DNA of 64,000 bases from Lentibacillus sp. Marseille-P4043 (GCF_900258515.1 NZ_LT984884.1:69246-133245); one strand, 5' to 3'. Numbered from the stretch's first letter, positions 9,200-18,757 are shown. The notes: a model not told the origin generated them from the letters alone. Program-made: numbers and translations.

Positions 9200-9520
9200 T
9201 GATTTTTTACAAGCCTTAGACCCTTTTGAAACAAGGTCTATGCAACATGGTCCGGTTGAAAATGAGATCGGGAATGCTAGTTTTATTTATACAACCATCA
9301 GCAGCTATTCCCGCTCAAATTTTACAATCCTTTCTATTTTGATCATTCATCATTAAATCATTCTTATGTACTTACCAAACCCGTATTCCATCGGATAAAA
9401 TGTCGTAACAATTGTATCATAATGAAACACACCTACTTTCTAACATATGCTAGTTTCATTATAACGGATTTTCGTTTTAGTTGGAAAAAATTCTATGTTT
9501 TCTTCTTTCCGGTAGAATTT
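9200..9520. other. Intergenic stretch without a recognisable gene
   Basis: Between the YtxH-like gene and the MITE copy I see only a small inverted repeat (TAGACC and GGTCTA, about 9218-9241) and AT-rich DNA. No conserved frame or RNA motif was recognised. Confidence 0.5.
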
Positions 9521-9528
9521 ATAGTTAA

Positions 9529-9782
9529 GGTTTTTTCGTAATGTTTGTTGCTTAATAATTGCGTAGTTGTTATAAACTGCGACGTAACCGCTGGGCTCTT
9601 TTCTATAAGTACGTTCGTTTCCCGCCGTCCGGGATCGTTCCGGGTGGATGCTTTCCCGTAGCGGTTGTCAAAGCTCCGAACTTGATTCCTAGTTATTGCA
9701 CATAATCCTTCTATTGTATAACAAACAACAAATGTTTTCGGTGGGGCGAGTAATCGCAGTCCCAATCTTTTAGAAAACAGCC
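9529..9782. mobile_element. MITE-like element, copy 2 (254 bp)
   Basis: A non-coding element. The left end GGTTTTTTCGTAATGTTTGTTG and the right end CAATCTTTTAGAAAACAGCC are imperfect inverted repeats of each other. Flanking octamers ATAGTTAA (9521-9528) and ATTGTTAA (9783-9790) agree at 7 of 8 positions, as expected of an aged target duplication. The interior shares GAAAGCATCCACCCGGAACG (inverted) with the element at the window start. It lies just upstream of the symporter promoter. Confidence 0.8.
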
Positions 9783-9808
9783 ATTGTTAAACAATTTTAA
9801 AAAAGCAC

Positions 9809-9843
9809 TTGACTTTTTTGCTCATTTTCGGAATATTTATTAT
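9809..9843 (+). promoter_or_regulatory. Promoter of the AGCS symporter
   Basis: TTGACT (9809-9814) is followed at 17-19 bases by an AT-rich -10 (AATATT to TATTTA). It begins 27 bases after the MITE end, so the element sits directly at the upstream edge of this promoter. Confidence 0.55.
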
Positions 9844-9881
9844 AGGCATATTAATTAAAAAATAGATGAAGGGGGAAAAAC

Positions 9882-11240
9882 ATGAATGATATCATCGACA
9901 AAATAAGTGGTTTTGTTTGGGGGCCTGTAACATTAGTTTTAATTGTTGGGACAGGCTTGTATCTCACCATTCGCCTTGGGTTCCTGCAATTCCGTACGCT
10001 GCCATATGCGTTAAGACTAGCATTCAGCCCGACACGTCAAGACAAAAAATCAAAGGGGGATATCAGTCATTATCAGGCATTAACAACTGCAATGGCTGCA
10101 ACCATTGGGACAGGTAATATTGTTGGGGTAGCAACAGCAGTCGTCCTTGGTGGTCCTGGAGCCGTGTTTTGGATGTGGATTTCTGCTTTATTCGGTATGG
10201 CAACAAAATATTCCGAGGCGCTTCTTGCTGTTAAATACCGGGTTGTCAACAGTAAGGGAGAAATGTCTGGTGGACCGATGTATTATCTGGAACGCGGATT
10301 AAAAGCGAAATGGCTAGGTGTGTTATTTGCCATTTTTGGTGCCATTGCAGCTTTCGGTATTGGTAACATGGTCCAATCCAACTCTGTGTCAGATGCATTG
10401 GAGCGATCATTTAATGTACCACCTTGGGCAACAGGTATTATCCTTACGATTTTAACTGGTTTGGTAATTTTAGGCGGGATTAAAAGTATTGGACGAGTTA
10501 CCGCATTCTTCGTTCCGATCATGGCTTTATTATATGTAATCGGCGGCCTTATTATCGTAGCTATGAACATTGATACCGTACCATCTGTTATCGGATTAAT
10601 TTTTGAAGACGCCTTTACTGGTAGTGCACTTGGTGGTGGTGTGCTCGGAACAGTCATCCGGTATGGGGTTGCCCGTGGGGTGTTCTCTAATGAGGCTGGT
10701 CTTGGTTCTGCACCAATTGCAGCAGCTGCGGCCAAAACTGACTATCCAGGCAGACAAGCACTCGTTTCGATGACACAGGTATTGATCGATACGATTATTG
10801 TTTGTTCGATCACTGGCATTACCATTGTTATGTCAGGTTTGGCAGGCAGTGGCTTAGAAGGTGGAGATTTAACAGCCGCTTCATTCTCGACATTTTTAGG
10901 TGACACTGGTGGCTATATCGTCACAATCGGAATCGTACTTTTTGCCTTCTCGACCCTTGTTGGCTGGTCCTATTATGGTGAAAAGTGTTTTGCATATTTA
11001 TTTAATGATAAGGCTATCCCTTACTACCGAGTTGTATTCGTTCTAGCCGTTATGTATGGCGCCATAGAAAAGCTTGGTGTTGTTTGGGGAATTGCCGATA
11101 TTATGAACGCTTTAATGGCCTTTCCGAACCTTATTGGCTTATTAGGCCTGTCGGGTGTCGTTGTATACGAAACAAAGAAATTCCTAAAAGTTGCTAAGGA
11201 AGAAAAAGAAGAACGAAAACAAGCTTCCAGAGCATCATAA
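9882..11240 (+). CDS. Alanine/glycine:cation symporter (AGCS family)
   Basis: A 452-residue sodium-coupled importer with about 10-11 membrane segments. AGCS motifs are clear: GTGNIVGVATA (residues about 75-85), EMSGGPMYYLERGL, and GVARGVFSNEAGLGSAPIAAA, which surrounds the substrate/sodium site. Substrate is alanine or glycine, or glutamine as in GlnT. A glutaminase gene 2.6 kb away makes glutamine a reasonable but unproven choice. AGGGGG ribosome site; the gene is followed by its own terminator and is probably monocistronic. Confidence 0.88.
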   Translation: MNDIIDKISGFVWGPVTLVLIVGTGLYLTIRLGFLQFRTLPYALRLAFSPTRQDKKSKGDISHYQALTTAMAATIGTGNIVGVATAVVLGGPGAVFWMWISALFGMATKYSEALLAVKYRVVNSKGEMSGGPMYYLERGLKAKWLGVLFAIFGAIAAFGIGNMVQSNSVSDALERSFNVPPWATGIILTILTGLVILGGIKSIGRVTAFFVPIMALLYVIGGLIIVAMNIDTVPSVIGLIFEDAFTGSALGGGVLGTVIRYGVARGVFSNEAGLGSAPIAAAAAKTDYPGRQALVSMTQVLIDTIIVCSITGITIVMSGLAGSGLEGGDLTAASFSTFLGDTGGYIVTIGIVLFAFSTLVGWSYYGEKCFAYLFNDKAIPYYRVVFVLAVMYGAIEKLGVVWGIADIMNALMAFPNLIGLLGLSGVVVYETKKFLKVAKEEKEERKQASRAS

Positions 11241-11249
11241 TTTTTCAAA

Positions 11250-11297
11250 AGGAGCCCAGCATTTTCGGATGATGAAAATGCTGAGCTCCTTTATTTA
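11250..11297 (+). terminator. Terminator of the AGCS symporter gene
   Basis: A hairpin with arms AGGAGCCCAGCATTTTC and GAAAATGCTGAGCTCCT closes on a 7-base loop, followed by TTTATTT. Confidence 0.85.
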
Positions 11298-11365
11298 AAG
11301 AAAGTATAAAATTTGGCTCTATTTTACTTGCAGCAGGATGTGCCACGTCTAGCTCCAACTCCCAT

Positions 11366-11908
11366 TTAGTGTTCCAATAAATAACCGGCTGCTTTTAATG
11401 CCTCACAAGCTTCATCCAATTGTTCTTGTGTATCAGCCTCGATCGTATGTAAATGAACCCCCTCCGTGAGTCGAGATAATAATTCCGCCTGCTTCGATTT
11501 TAATTCATGAAGAAAAGCATCTACATCCCGCCTGTTCTTCAGCATCAAGGAACCAGTGATATCCCCATAGATCGGGTGCTCGACCATGACATTTTTAACT
11601 GAAACGCCATGATCAACGAGTGTATACAATTCATCTGCCGTATCCTCCGATCGATGACAAACAGCGATAATCATAGTACATCCCGGATTTTTATTGTTTT
11701 CATTGAAGTAAACATAACCACGCGAAGTCGCGATGATTGGTTCACCTTTTGCTTTCAAAAGGGAAACATCCTGTACAATTACTTGTCGACTTACATTTGT
11801 CCGTTCCGCTAATATTTTCCCCGATAATGGTTTGCTGCCCTCTTTCAGCCAGGTCAAAATCAATTCCCTTCGTTCTTCTCCAAGCACTTTACTACCTTCC
11901 TCTTTCAT
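11366..11908 (-). CDS. niaR: Niacin-responsive transcriptional repressor NiaR
   Basis: A 180-residue regulator with an N-terminal winged-helix HTH (residues about 10-65: RRELILTWL, LAERTNVSRQVIVQDVSLL) and a C-terminal 3H domain. The three metal/niacin-binding histidine motifs are present: CHRSEDTADE, VDHGVSVKN with VEHPIYGD, and GVHLHTIEA. In Bacillus, NiaR (YrxA) represses NAD de novo and niacin-uptake genes when niacin is plentiful. None of its classical targets is adjacent. GGAGGG precedes the ATG. It is divergent from the SSS symporter operon, which it might control. Confidence 0.9.
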   Translation of the reverse strand: MKEEGSKVLGEERRELILTWLKEGSKPLSGKILAERTNVSRQVIVQDVSLLKAKGEPIIATSRGYVYFNENNKNPGCTMIIAVCHRSEDTADELYTLVDHGVSVKNVMVEHPIYGDITGSLMLKNRRDVDAFLHELKSKQAELLSRLTEGVHLHTIEADTQEQLDEACEALKAAGYLLEH

Positions 11909-12042
11909 CCCTTACCCTCCACTCATGCTAATTTGTAAACACAATGTCAAGCCACGTGTCAAGATGTTATCTCTAGTATACCAAACAAGTATGTAGCAAA
12001 CACACTAAAAAAATGTTGCTTTTTCAATCCGTTTATGTAAAT

Positions 12043-12060
12043 ATATGTGTAAAGACATAT
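12043..12060. promoter_or_regulatory. Inverted repeat between niaR and the SSS operon
   Basis: ATATGT-N6-ACATAT is an 18-bp inverted repeat in the shared intergenic region. It could be an operator for NiaR or another regulator. I cannot match it to a known consensus from memory. Confidence 0.35.
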
Positions 12061-12154
12061 GTAAAAATAAGCGTGGTTGATAATGGTACAGAAATCTATC
12101 AACCTATTTTCCATTATGTTCAATTGTTCACATGAAAGAGAGGGAGAAATAAAC

Positions 12155-12349
12155 ATGGGAAACAAAAAATCAACCTTAATTTGGGGAGCAATCATTGCCG
12201 TATTAATTGTGCTGGCCTACCTGCTTCCCTACACTGTAATGTCAGATGTCAAAGCCTGGTATGGAAGCTTTTTGATTTGGGGAATAATCGGGATACTTAT
12301 TATCATCGCTACTATAATCGTCACAAAAGATTGGGGGAAAGAAGATTGA
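12155..12349 (+). CDS. Small membrane partner of the SSS symporter
   Basis: A 64-residue protein with two membrane segments (residues about 8-27 and 36-58) separated by a short polar loop. GAGAGGGAG precedes the ATG at 12155. The stop codon overlaps the TTG start of the sodium:solute symporter, so the two are translationally coupled. Short two-helix partners precede several SSS-family carboxylate/amino-acid transporters, and this is probably such an accessory subunit. There is no sequence motif beyond the helices. Confidence 0.72.
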   Translation: MGNKKSTLIWGAIIAVLIVLAYLLPYTVMSDVKAWYGSFLIWGIIGILIIIATIIVTKDWGKED

Positions 12350-13788
12350 ATACAACGATTGTTACTTGGGGTATTGCCATTTATATTATTCTAGCATTAG
12401 CGGTCGCTTTTATGTCACGGCGTGGTAAGCAGACGGATATGTCAGGATTTTTCCTCGGTGGACGCAAAATGAATGGCATCCTCTCCGCGTTAAGTTATAG
12501 TGCAACAACATACAGTGCGTTTATGCTGGTCGGGTTGGCTGGACTTACGTATCAAGGAGGTGTCGGTGCACTTGGATTTGAAATTGTCTATTTCACTGGA
12601 GTTACGCTTGTTGCTTTATTTGGACGGCGCTATTGGCTGGCCGGTAAAAAATTTGGCTATGTAACACCTTCCGAAATGGTTGGTGATCGGTATGAAAGCA
12701 AAGCGGCAGCTGCGGCAATTGCTCTTGTCAGTTGCTTGTTTCTTATTCCTTATTGCGCAGTTCAGCTTGCTGGGGTGGGCTATCTCCTGCAAGGTATTAC
12801 AAACAATGCAATACCGTTCACTACAGGAGTCATTATCGCAACCGTGTTAGCCTTGCTATTTTCCTACACAGCAGGCATTCGTTCTGTTGTATGGACAGAC
12901 TCCCTGCAAGCGGTCATCATGATCATCACGTCAACCATCGTCGTCCTGCTTTTGATTCACGGATTGGGTGGATTTGGGCAATTTTTTGACACGCTAAAAA
13001 CAAATCATCCTGAATCCTTATCCGTACCTGGTAATGGCTATTTTGACTTTCTCACATTTCTCGGTTTGACACTGCCCTGGTTTTTCTTCAGTCTGTCAAA
13101 TCCACAGGTGAGCCAACGGATGTTCATGCCTTCGTCGCTTAAAGGATTACGGCAAATGTTAATCGGCTTCTTATTATTTGGATTCATTTATACATTCGTA
13201 TCCGTGTTATGGGGCTTTTCTGCATTGCAAATGTTTCCGGATCTTTCAACTGCGGACTTAGCAACACCGAAATTGTTGTCTTCTGATCTGATTCCGCCGA
13301 TCCTTGGAGTTATCGTGATGGTTGGCATTTTGGCTGCCGCAGTTTCAACAATTGACTCGATTATGCTGACATTGTCATCCATGTTCGCTCGTGATGTCTA
13401 TGGTAATTTTAAAAAACAGCCAAATGAATACAAACAATTACAAGTCGGAAAAATCGTCATCCCTATCATTGCGGTATTGGCTTTTGCATTCGCCGAATTA
13501 AAACTGGATTTAATCGCTGTCTTATCTGTCGCCGCGTCTTCCGGTTTAATTGTGGTAGTTCCATCTTTTTTCGGGACATTCTTTTGGAAACGCGGAACCG
13601 CTGCCGGTGTAATTTCCAGTGTATCACTTGGAGCTCTTATTGTGCTTGTTTTAGAATTCACTGGCACCAAACCATTAGGACTAGGCGCTGGCATTTGGGG
13701 GCTGCTCATTTCGACGATACTATTCATCAGTGTAAGCCTAATGACAAAAGCCCCAAAACAAAAAGCAACAGCATTTAAAAACCTTTAA
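12346..13788 (+). CDS. Sodium:solute symporter (SSS family)
   Basis: A 480-residue sodium-coupled transporter with about 13 membrane segments. SSS hallmarks are MSGFFLGGRKMN (about 32-43), SYSATTYSAFMLVGLAG (about 51-67), the SYTAGIRSVVWTDSLQ stretch (about 175-190) and GILAAAVSTIDSIML. The frame is open from 12181, but the start is the TTG at 12346: GGGGGAAAG lies just upstream and it overlaps the stop of the small partner (stop at 12347-12349). The substrate is unknown; monocarboxylate, proline or pantothenate-type solutes are all known in this family. Confidence 0.82.
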   Translation: MNTTIVTWGIAIYIILALAVAFMSRRGKQTDMSGFFLGGRKMNGILSALSYSATTYSAFMLVGLAGLTYQGGVGALGFEIVYFTGVTLVALFGRRYWLAGKKFGYVTPSEMVGDRYESKAAAAAIALVSCLFLIPYCAVQLAGVGYLLQGITNNAIPFTTGVIIATVLALLFSYTAGIRSVVWTDSLQAVIMIITSTIVVLLLIHGLGGFGQFFDTLKTNHPESLSVPGNGYFDFLTFLGLTLPWFFFSLSNPQVSQRMFMPSSLKGLRQMLIGFLLFGFIYTFVSVLWGFSALQMFPDLSTADLATPKLLSSDLIPPILGVIVMVGILAAAVSTIDSIMLTLSSMFARDVYGNFKKQPNEYKQLQVGKIVIPIIAVLAFAFAELKLDLIAVLSVAASSGLIVVVPSFFGTFFWKRGTAAGVISSVSLGALIVLVLEFTGTKPLGLGAGIWGLLISTILFISVSLMTKAPKQKATAFKNL

Positions 13789-13854
13789 TTCAAGATGAGA
13801 GGGTTACTCGGCGGGACATGGGGACAGGCTTTCTTGTCCCTGTCTCCTCCCCTC

Positions 13855-14850
13855 TTAAAATATACTTAGGTCCCATTGTTTGGCGATGTGCCGTAGTAAG
13901 CGTATACCTGCTACACTGTTCCCTTTATCATCCAATGCAGGGCCATATACTCCAATCCCACATCCATCGATAAACGGTAATTCTTCCTCGCGAACACGAG
14001 GTGGAGCCACTGCCATGATCCCACCTGAAACACCACTTTTAGCAGGAATACCAACGTATGTCGCAAATTTTCCTGACGCATCATACATTCCGCACGTCAG
14101 CATTAATGCCTTGGCGATGCGAGCAACTTGCCGCGGAATAATTTCCTCTTCTGATTTAGGATCTTCCCCATCATTCGCGAGTATCATACCGATCCTTGCC
14201 AAATCATCAACCGTTGCCTCGATGGAGCATTGTTTAAAATACGTCTCTAACGTAATATTTAAATCTGATTCCAAAAAGCCGGTCTCCAACAAGTAATAAC
14301 CAATTGCCCTGTTTCGCATCGAGGAATCACGTTCAGATTCATAAACATCCACATTAATCGCTGGACGATATCCAAGCATCATTTCCATCAAATCAAGGAT
14401 TGGTTTTAATTTTTCATCGGATGTTTTTCCTTGTAAAATCGATGTAACGGTGATGGCACCTGCATTAATTAATGGATTAAACGGCTTTTTCAATTGCTTC
14501 ATTTCCAAATGCATAATTGAATTGAATGCCTCACCTGTAGGTTCAACGTCTACCCGATCAAGCATATAGCCAACCCCTCGCTCCATACAGGCGGCAATGA
14601 AGCTTAGGACCTTAGATATACTTTGTACCGTAAACGGAACATTCACATCGCCAGAACGAATGGTCATTCCATTTCTCCCGATAATCGAAATACCTAAATT
14701 GTCTCGATTTGCCTCAGCCAGGATGGGTATATAAGAAGCTACTTCCCCTTCAGTCGTATGCTTCCGATAAAAGGATACCCAGTCATCCACATAATTTTCA
14801 AGCCATTCCTGCGTTAATTCCGTATTCCAATTTGCTGCTCCTTGGACCAT
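13855..14850 (-). CDS. glsA: Glutaminase A
   Basis: A 331-residue serine-dependent glutaminase (beta-lactamase-like fold) that hydrolyses glutamine to glutamate and ammonia. The catalytic SxxK is Ser77-Ile-Ser-Lys80 in TVQSISKVLSF. Other family blocks are NAGAITVTS, EATVDDLARIGMILANDG and KSGVSGGIMAV. It is about 20 residues longer than typical because of an extended N-terminus (ELTQEWLENYVDDW). Monocistronic. B. subtilis pairs glsA with a glutamine AGCS carrier; here an AGCS gene is nearby but not adjacent. Confidence 0.92.
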   Translation of the reverse strand: MVQGAANWNTELTQEWLENYVDDWVSFYRKHTTEGEVASYIPILAEANRDNLGISIIGRNGMTIRSGDVNVPFTVQSISKVLSFIAACMERGVGYMLDRVDVEPTGEAFNSIMHLEMKQLKKPFNPLINAGAITVTSILQGKTSDEKLKPILDLMEMMLGYRPAINVDVYESERDSSMRNRAIGYYLLETGFLESDLNITLETYFKQCSIEATVDDLARIGMILANDGEDPKSEEEIIPRQVARIAKALMLTCGMYDASGKFATYVGIPAKSGVSGGIMAVAPPRVREEELPFIDGCGIGVYGPALDDKGNSVAGIRLLRHIAKQWDLSIF

Positions 14851-15119
14851 ACACTCACCTCACAATTATTGTATCTATGTAAAAATTCCCTGTTATAATC
14901 ATACTTATGTCACCAAACGTGTATCGCTACATCTTCGCAGCTATATTTTTTACAAAGGGGATAATGTTATGCGGAACACGACCTGTTAATAGCATACCTA
15001 TTTAAAATACTTCCTCATAAAACAGATTACAAAACTTAGGGAGAGGTAATCATATCATTGAAGTGATGGATAATTCAATCGAACATATCGGCTGAACAGG
15101 GAAAACTTGATTTTTGTCC

Positions 15120-15392
15120 GGCGACTTTTCATGTTCGTCCGGCGACTTTCTGCTTTCGTCCGGCGACTTTTCGCTTTCGTTCGGCGACTTTTCGCTTTTG
15201 TTCGGCGACTTTCCACTTTCGTCCGGCGACTTTCCGCTTTCGTCCGGCGACTTTCCACTTTCGTCCGGCGACTTTCTGCTTTCGTCCGGCGACTTTCCAC
15301 TTTCGTCCGGCGACTTTCTGCTTTCGTCCGGCGACTTTCTGCTTTCGTCCGGCGACTTTCCGCTTTTGTTCGGCGACTTTCCGCTTTTATAA
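15120..15392. repeat. Array A: 13 tandem 21-bp units (family 1)
   Basis: Thirteen units, each exactly 21 bp, with consensus GGCGACTTTCYGCTTTCGTCC; the differences cluster in the middle. Unit starts advance by 21 with no slip. The array abuts the T-run of the CAP-protein terminator (minus strand) and so begins immediately 3' of that transcript. Because 21 is a multiple of three, several frames stay open; the apparent proteins (SPDESRK, SGDFPLS or FVRRLSA repeats) lack start signals and I do not believe they are genes. Confidence 0.95.
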
Positions 15393-15421
15393 AAAAAGAG
15401 ACTAACCGAAGCTAGTCCCTC
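15393..15421 (-). terminator. Terminator of the CAP-domain protein gene
   Basis: On the minus strand GAGGGACTAGC-TTCG-GTTAGTCTC is followed by seven T. It ends exactly where array A begins. Confidence 0.88.
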
Positions 15422-15434
15422 AAAAATATCAATC

Positions 15435-16265
15435 TTATTTTCCAATAAATTGTTGTGTCCAGTAGTCTCCATCCGCAGCATATCCTACTCCAATATGCGT
15501 GAAGTCAGGATTTAAAATGTTGGCGCGGTGACCTTCACTGTTCATCCATGCATTGACTACTTCTTCAGGTGTACGTTGACCTCTGGCAATATTTTCACCA
15601 GCTGTGCGGTAGCTAATGCCATATGACTTCATCATATCGAATGGTGAGCCGTAAGTCGGGCTATTATGATCGAAATAACCATTTGCTTGCATATCGCGTG
15701 ATTTTTCGCGAGCGACTCTACTTAACTCTAAATCTGCTTTAAGTGGTGATAAGCCCTGTTTTGCCCGCTCGTCATTTGTTAAATCCACAACCTGTTGCTC
15801 ATATTGACTTAATTGAGGTAATTGTGATTGTGATTGATTATGTTGTTCTTGCTTATTAGCACCTGATTGTTGTGCTTGTGAATTTGTTTTTTCTGGTTGT
15901 TTTTGGGTTTTTTCAGGTTGCTCTTGTTTTGATTGTTCTTGCGTTTGCTTTGATTGTTCTTCGGTTTTCTTAGGTTGTTCCTGAGCCTTTTCTGACTGTT
16001 TCACATCGTGCTTGTTCTCGGCATGCGTTGCCTTTTTATTATTCCAATCCCAATTGATATGGTGTTTTTTAAAATAATTACTTAATAGATTACTAAAATC
16101 ATCTTGTGAAAAGCTATTCCAATGTCCACCATTCACAGAATAATAGACTTTATATTGTTGACCCTGTGAATGATCAGTACTTGCTGATGCATCTACAGAG
16201 GATAATGAACCGCCAAATAATAATGCTGTCGATAATGCTGTAACGACCCCGATTTTTTTGAACAT
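15435..16265 (-). CDS. Secreted CAP/SCP-domain protein (YkwD-like)
   Basis: A 276-residue exported protein. It has a signal peptide (MFKKIGVVTALSTALLFGGS), then a short conserved segment (YKVYYSVNGGHWNSFSQ), a low-complexity Gln/Lys/Glu/Ser-rich linker (about residues 85-150) and a C-terminal CAP domain (about 155-276). CAP motifs: VDLTNDERAKQGLSPL, GYFDHNSP, GENIARGQ, WMNSEGHRANIL and IGVGYA. Bacillus relatives are extracellular or wall-associated; biochemical function is unsettled. The start at 16265 has AAAGGAG; the longer frame to 16349 adds non-signal residues. The linker is probably a wall spacer. Confidence 0.87.
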   Translation of the reverse strand: MFKKIGVVTALSTALLFGGSLSSVDASASTDHSQGQQYKVYYSVNGGHWNSFSQDDFSNLLSNYFKKHHINWDWNNKKATHAENKHDVKQSEKAQEQPKKTEEQSKQTQEQSKQEQPEKTQKQPEKTNSQAQQSGANKQEQHNQSQSQLPQLSQYEQQVVDLTNDERAKQGLSPLKADLELSRVAREKSRDMQANGYFDHNSPTYGSPFDMMKSYGISYRTAGENIARGQRTPEEVVNAWMNSEGHRANILNPDFTHIGVGYAADGDYWTQQFIGK

Positions 16266-16482
16266 CTTGCTACACTCTCCTTTGGTTTTTGTTTTTGCAA
16301 AATAATCATAGCATGCATTTTTTGTAATAAAAGTGGAAGTCCTTACCAAATCTCGTTTACTAGAGATAGTTTACAAGTGAGTATAGCAAAAACCTTTTAT
16401 TTATAGGAAAAATATCAATTCCTAATATCGGGCAAATAGGAAAATCCTCAATGGGTTGGAAAAACATACAAATAACTGGCTA

Positions 16483-16513
16483 TTGACACGGATTTATTTT
16501 CGCCTGTTATATT
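16483..16513 (+). promoter_or_regulatory. Sigma-A-like promoter upstream of mreBH
   Basis: TTGACA (16483-16488) and an extended -10 TGTTATATT (TATATT 16508-16513) lie about 190 bases before the mreBH start. The spacer of 19 is slightly long. Confidence 0.5.
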
Positions 16514-16701
16514 ACAAAATTATCAGATTTGTAATGATAATGTCACTTGATTTTTTCCTATTTATTGTTCCCGTTTGGCGCTATAACAGATGGATTTTCT
16601 TGTTAAATAACAAATAATGTAAAGTACTTATCTACCCCCATAAATTGTGTTATGGTATAGAAATGCTATACAAGAAAATTGTCATCATTGGAGGAGCTTA
16701 T

Positions 16702-17709
16702 ATGTTATCTAATGCCGAAATTGGAATAGATTTAGGTACTGCAAATATTCTTGTTTATTCAAAAACAAAAGGAATTGTCTTAAACGAGCCATCAGTTGTG
16801 GCCATCGATATTAATACAAAAAACGTCGTTGCTGTAGGTGCTGAGGCGAAAGAAATGGTAGGAAAAACACCACAGAATATTGTCCCAATCCGACCATTAA
16901 AGGACGGGGTCATTGCGGACTATGATATAACCGCACAAATGTTAAAGGAATTTTTGAAAAAGGTAAGCAAAAAAATGGGATTATCAATGCGGAAACCAAC
17001 TGTTGTTGTATGCACGCCTTCTGGAAGTACAACGGTAGAGCGTCGGGCTATTCATAACGCCGTTTCAAGCTACGGTGCAAAACACGTTCATTTAATCGAA
17101 GAACCAGTTGCCGCTGCAATTGGTGCCGATTTACCAGTTGATGAGCCAATTGCCAATGTTGTCGTTGATATTGGCGGCGGAACTTCTGAAGTAGGCATCA
17201 TTTCGTTCGGCGGAGTTGTTTCTTGTCAGTCTGTACGAATCGGCGGAGACAAAATGGATGAAGAAATCATTAATTACATCCGCAAAAAATATAACATTTT
17301 AATCGGTGAACGTACCGCCGAAAATATTAAAATGGAAATTGGTTACGCGTACCCCGATCATGATGAGGAAACGATGGAAGTCCGCGGCCGTGATATGGTA
17401 AACGGACTGCCTAAAACAGTAACCGTGTCATCAAAAGAAATTTACAACGCCTTAAAAGAATCCCTGCAACAAATATTAGAAGCAATCCGCGCAACATTGG
17501 AAAACTGCCCACCAGAATTAAGTGGCGATATTGTTGACAGAGGAATTGTATTAACTGGCGGCGGATCCTTATTAAACGGAATGAAAGATTGGCTCGCAAG
17601 TGAAATATTCGTTCCCGTTCACATTGCACCAAACCCACTTGAATCTGTTGCTATCGGGACAGGGCGCGCCCTAAAAATGATCACCAAACTACAAAAAGCA
17701 GCAAAATAA
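16702..17709 (+). CDS. mreBH: Actin-like cell-shape protein MreBH
   Basis: A 335-residue bacterial actin that forms membrane-associated filaments guiding lateral wall synthesis; in B. subtilis MreBH also directs the LytE hydrolase. Nucleotide-binding motifs are [15 protein letters not shown] at the N-terminus, [22 protein letters not shown] and ILTGGG-type [11 protein letters not shown]. The length equals B. subtilis MreBH, and the isolated locus (not next to mreCD) argues for MreBH rather than MreB. GGAGGAGC fits the ATG at 16702; the frame to 16645 has no site. It is followed by a terminator and then array B. Confidence 0.88.
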   Translation: MLSNAEIGIDLGTANILVYSKTKGIVLNEPSVVAIDINTKNVVAVGAEAKEMVGKTPQNIVPIRPLKDGVIADYDITAQMLKEFLKKVSKKMGLSMRKPTVVVCTPSGSTTVERRAIHNAVSSYGAKHVHLIEEPVAAAIGADLPVDEPIANVVVDIGGGTSEVGIISFGGVVSCQSVRIGGDKMDEEIINYIRKKYNILIGERTAENIKMEIGYAYPDHDEETMEVRGRDMVNGLPKTVTVSSKEIYNALKESLQQILEAIRATLENCPPELSGDIVDRGIVLTGGGSLLNGMKDWLASEIFVPVHIAPNPLESVAIGTGRALKMITKLQKAAK

Positions 17710-17715
17710 TATCTG

Positions 17716-17750
17716 AATCGTGCATCCCAGTGTGGTGCACGATTTTATTT
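17716..17750 (+). terminator. Terminator of mreBH
   Basis: AATCGTGCA / TGCACGATT hairpin with a 10-base loop and a TTATTTT tail. Array B starts within 7 bases. Confidence 0.88.
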
Positions 17751-17756
17751 TGGGTC

Positions 17757-18220
17757 GATGTTCTCCCGCTCGGGTTGATGTTTCAGCATTCGGGCTGATG
17801 TTTCCCCATTCGGGCTGATGTTCTCTCGCTTCCGGTCGATGTTTCCGTATTCAGGTTGATGTTCTCTCGTTTCCGGTCGATGTTTCCCCGTTCGGGTTGA
17901 TGTTCTCGCATTCGAGCTGATGTTTCAGCGTTCGGGTTGATGTTTCCGCGCTCGGGTTGATGTTTCAGCATTCGGGTTGATGTTCTCTCGCTTCCGGTCG
18001 ATGTTTCCGCTTTCGGGTTGATGTTTCCGCGCTCGGGTCGATGTTTCTGCTTTCGGGTCGATGTTCTCTCGCTTCCGGTCGATGTTTCCGCATTCGGGTC
18101 GATGTTCTCTCGCTTTCGGGTTGATGTTTCAGCATTCGGGTCGATGTTTCCGCATTCGGGCTGATGTTTCCGCGCTCAAGCTAATATTTCCGCGTTCACT
18201 CCGATATTTCCACCTCGCAC
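17757..18220. repeat. Array B: about 23 tandem 20-21-bp units (family 3)
   Basis: Units start with GATGTT and follow GATGTTTCCGCATTCGGGTT (20 bp) or GATGTTCTCTCGCTTCCGGTC (21 bp). I count 21 clear units from 17757 to about 18182, then two decayed ones (AATATT at 18183, GATATT at 18203). The mixed 20/21 length breaks any reading frame, so a DNA- or RNA-level role or neutral decay is more likely than a protein. It lies directly after the mreBH terminator. The core TTTCCGCNTTCG is shared with family 1 arrays. Confidence 0.93.
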
Positions 18221-18397
18221 CGCTATCCCCCTCAGCCAAAACTCTCCAACTAATTTCCACCAGCATACCTCCATCCCAATCGACATTTCTCCACATTTTA
18301 CACAGGCATTCGCATTTTTTAACTTTTTTCTAAAAAAATAAAGGATTTTATCAACGAAATGTGGAATGTATAGAATAAGCTTAGCGAGGTGACGTGC

Positions 18398-18757
18398 ATG
18401 TATACAGTTATTAAAATCTATCGAGTTAATAAAATAAATAAACAACAGTTTTTAGATATTAATGAAAGAGCAAGTGAAATTTATTTGGCAAATGGCGCGT
18501 TGGAGGATACCACATATCTGGCTGACAATCTTAATGGACAGCAAGGTTACATGGGCTTGCTAGATATAATTAATGTTGCGGATGACGAATTGGTCTTCTT
18601 TGGTCAATCTGTTTACCGTAATAAATCCCATTTTGAAGATGTCAGGAACCATGTTAATGATGAGAAGGAACTTGACCAATTATATGATGAATTAACCAAA
18701 ATTGTAGATTTTTCTAGAATAGTAAATGCTTCATTCACAACCGAAGATAAGAAATAA
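18398..18757 (+). CDS. DUF1428-like small protein
   Basis: A 119-residue soluble protein resembling the DUF1428 / dimeric alpha-beta barrel family. The pattern ASEIYLANGALED near residue 26 and DELVFFGQSVYRNKSHFEDV near 70 match that family; function is unknown. The ATG at 18398 is preceded by GCGAGGTGAC. It stands alone between array B and the leader of the catabolic operon. Confidence 0.62.
   Translation: MYTVIKIYRVNKINKQQFLDINERASEIYLANGALEDTTYLADNLNGQQGYMGLLDIINVADDELVFFGQSVYRNKSHFEDVRNHVNDEKELDQLYDELTKIVDFSRIVNASFTTEDKK

Noticed and set aside
12181..12345. Upstream extension of the SSS symporter frame
   Set aside because: It overlaps the small subunit gene in another frame and lacks a ribosome site; the TTG at 12346 has one.
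15050..15481. Long open frames across array A (SPDESRK, SGDFPLS and FVRRLSA repeat proteins)
   Set aside because: They arise because a 21-bp period keeps frames open on both strands; no ribosome site, and one of them runs through the CAP gene end and terminator.
16630..16665. Sigma-I promoter for mreBH (TACCCCCA at about 16632)
   Set aside because: The C-rich -35-like motif is present but I find no matching CGAA-type -10 at the right distance; a sigma-A-like promoter lies further upstream.
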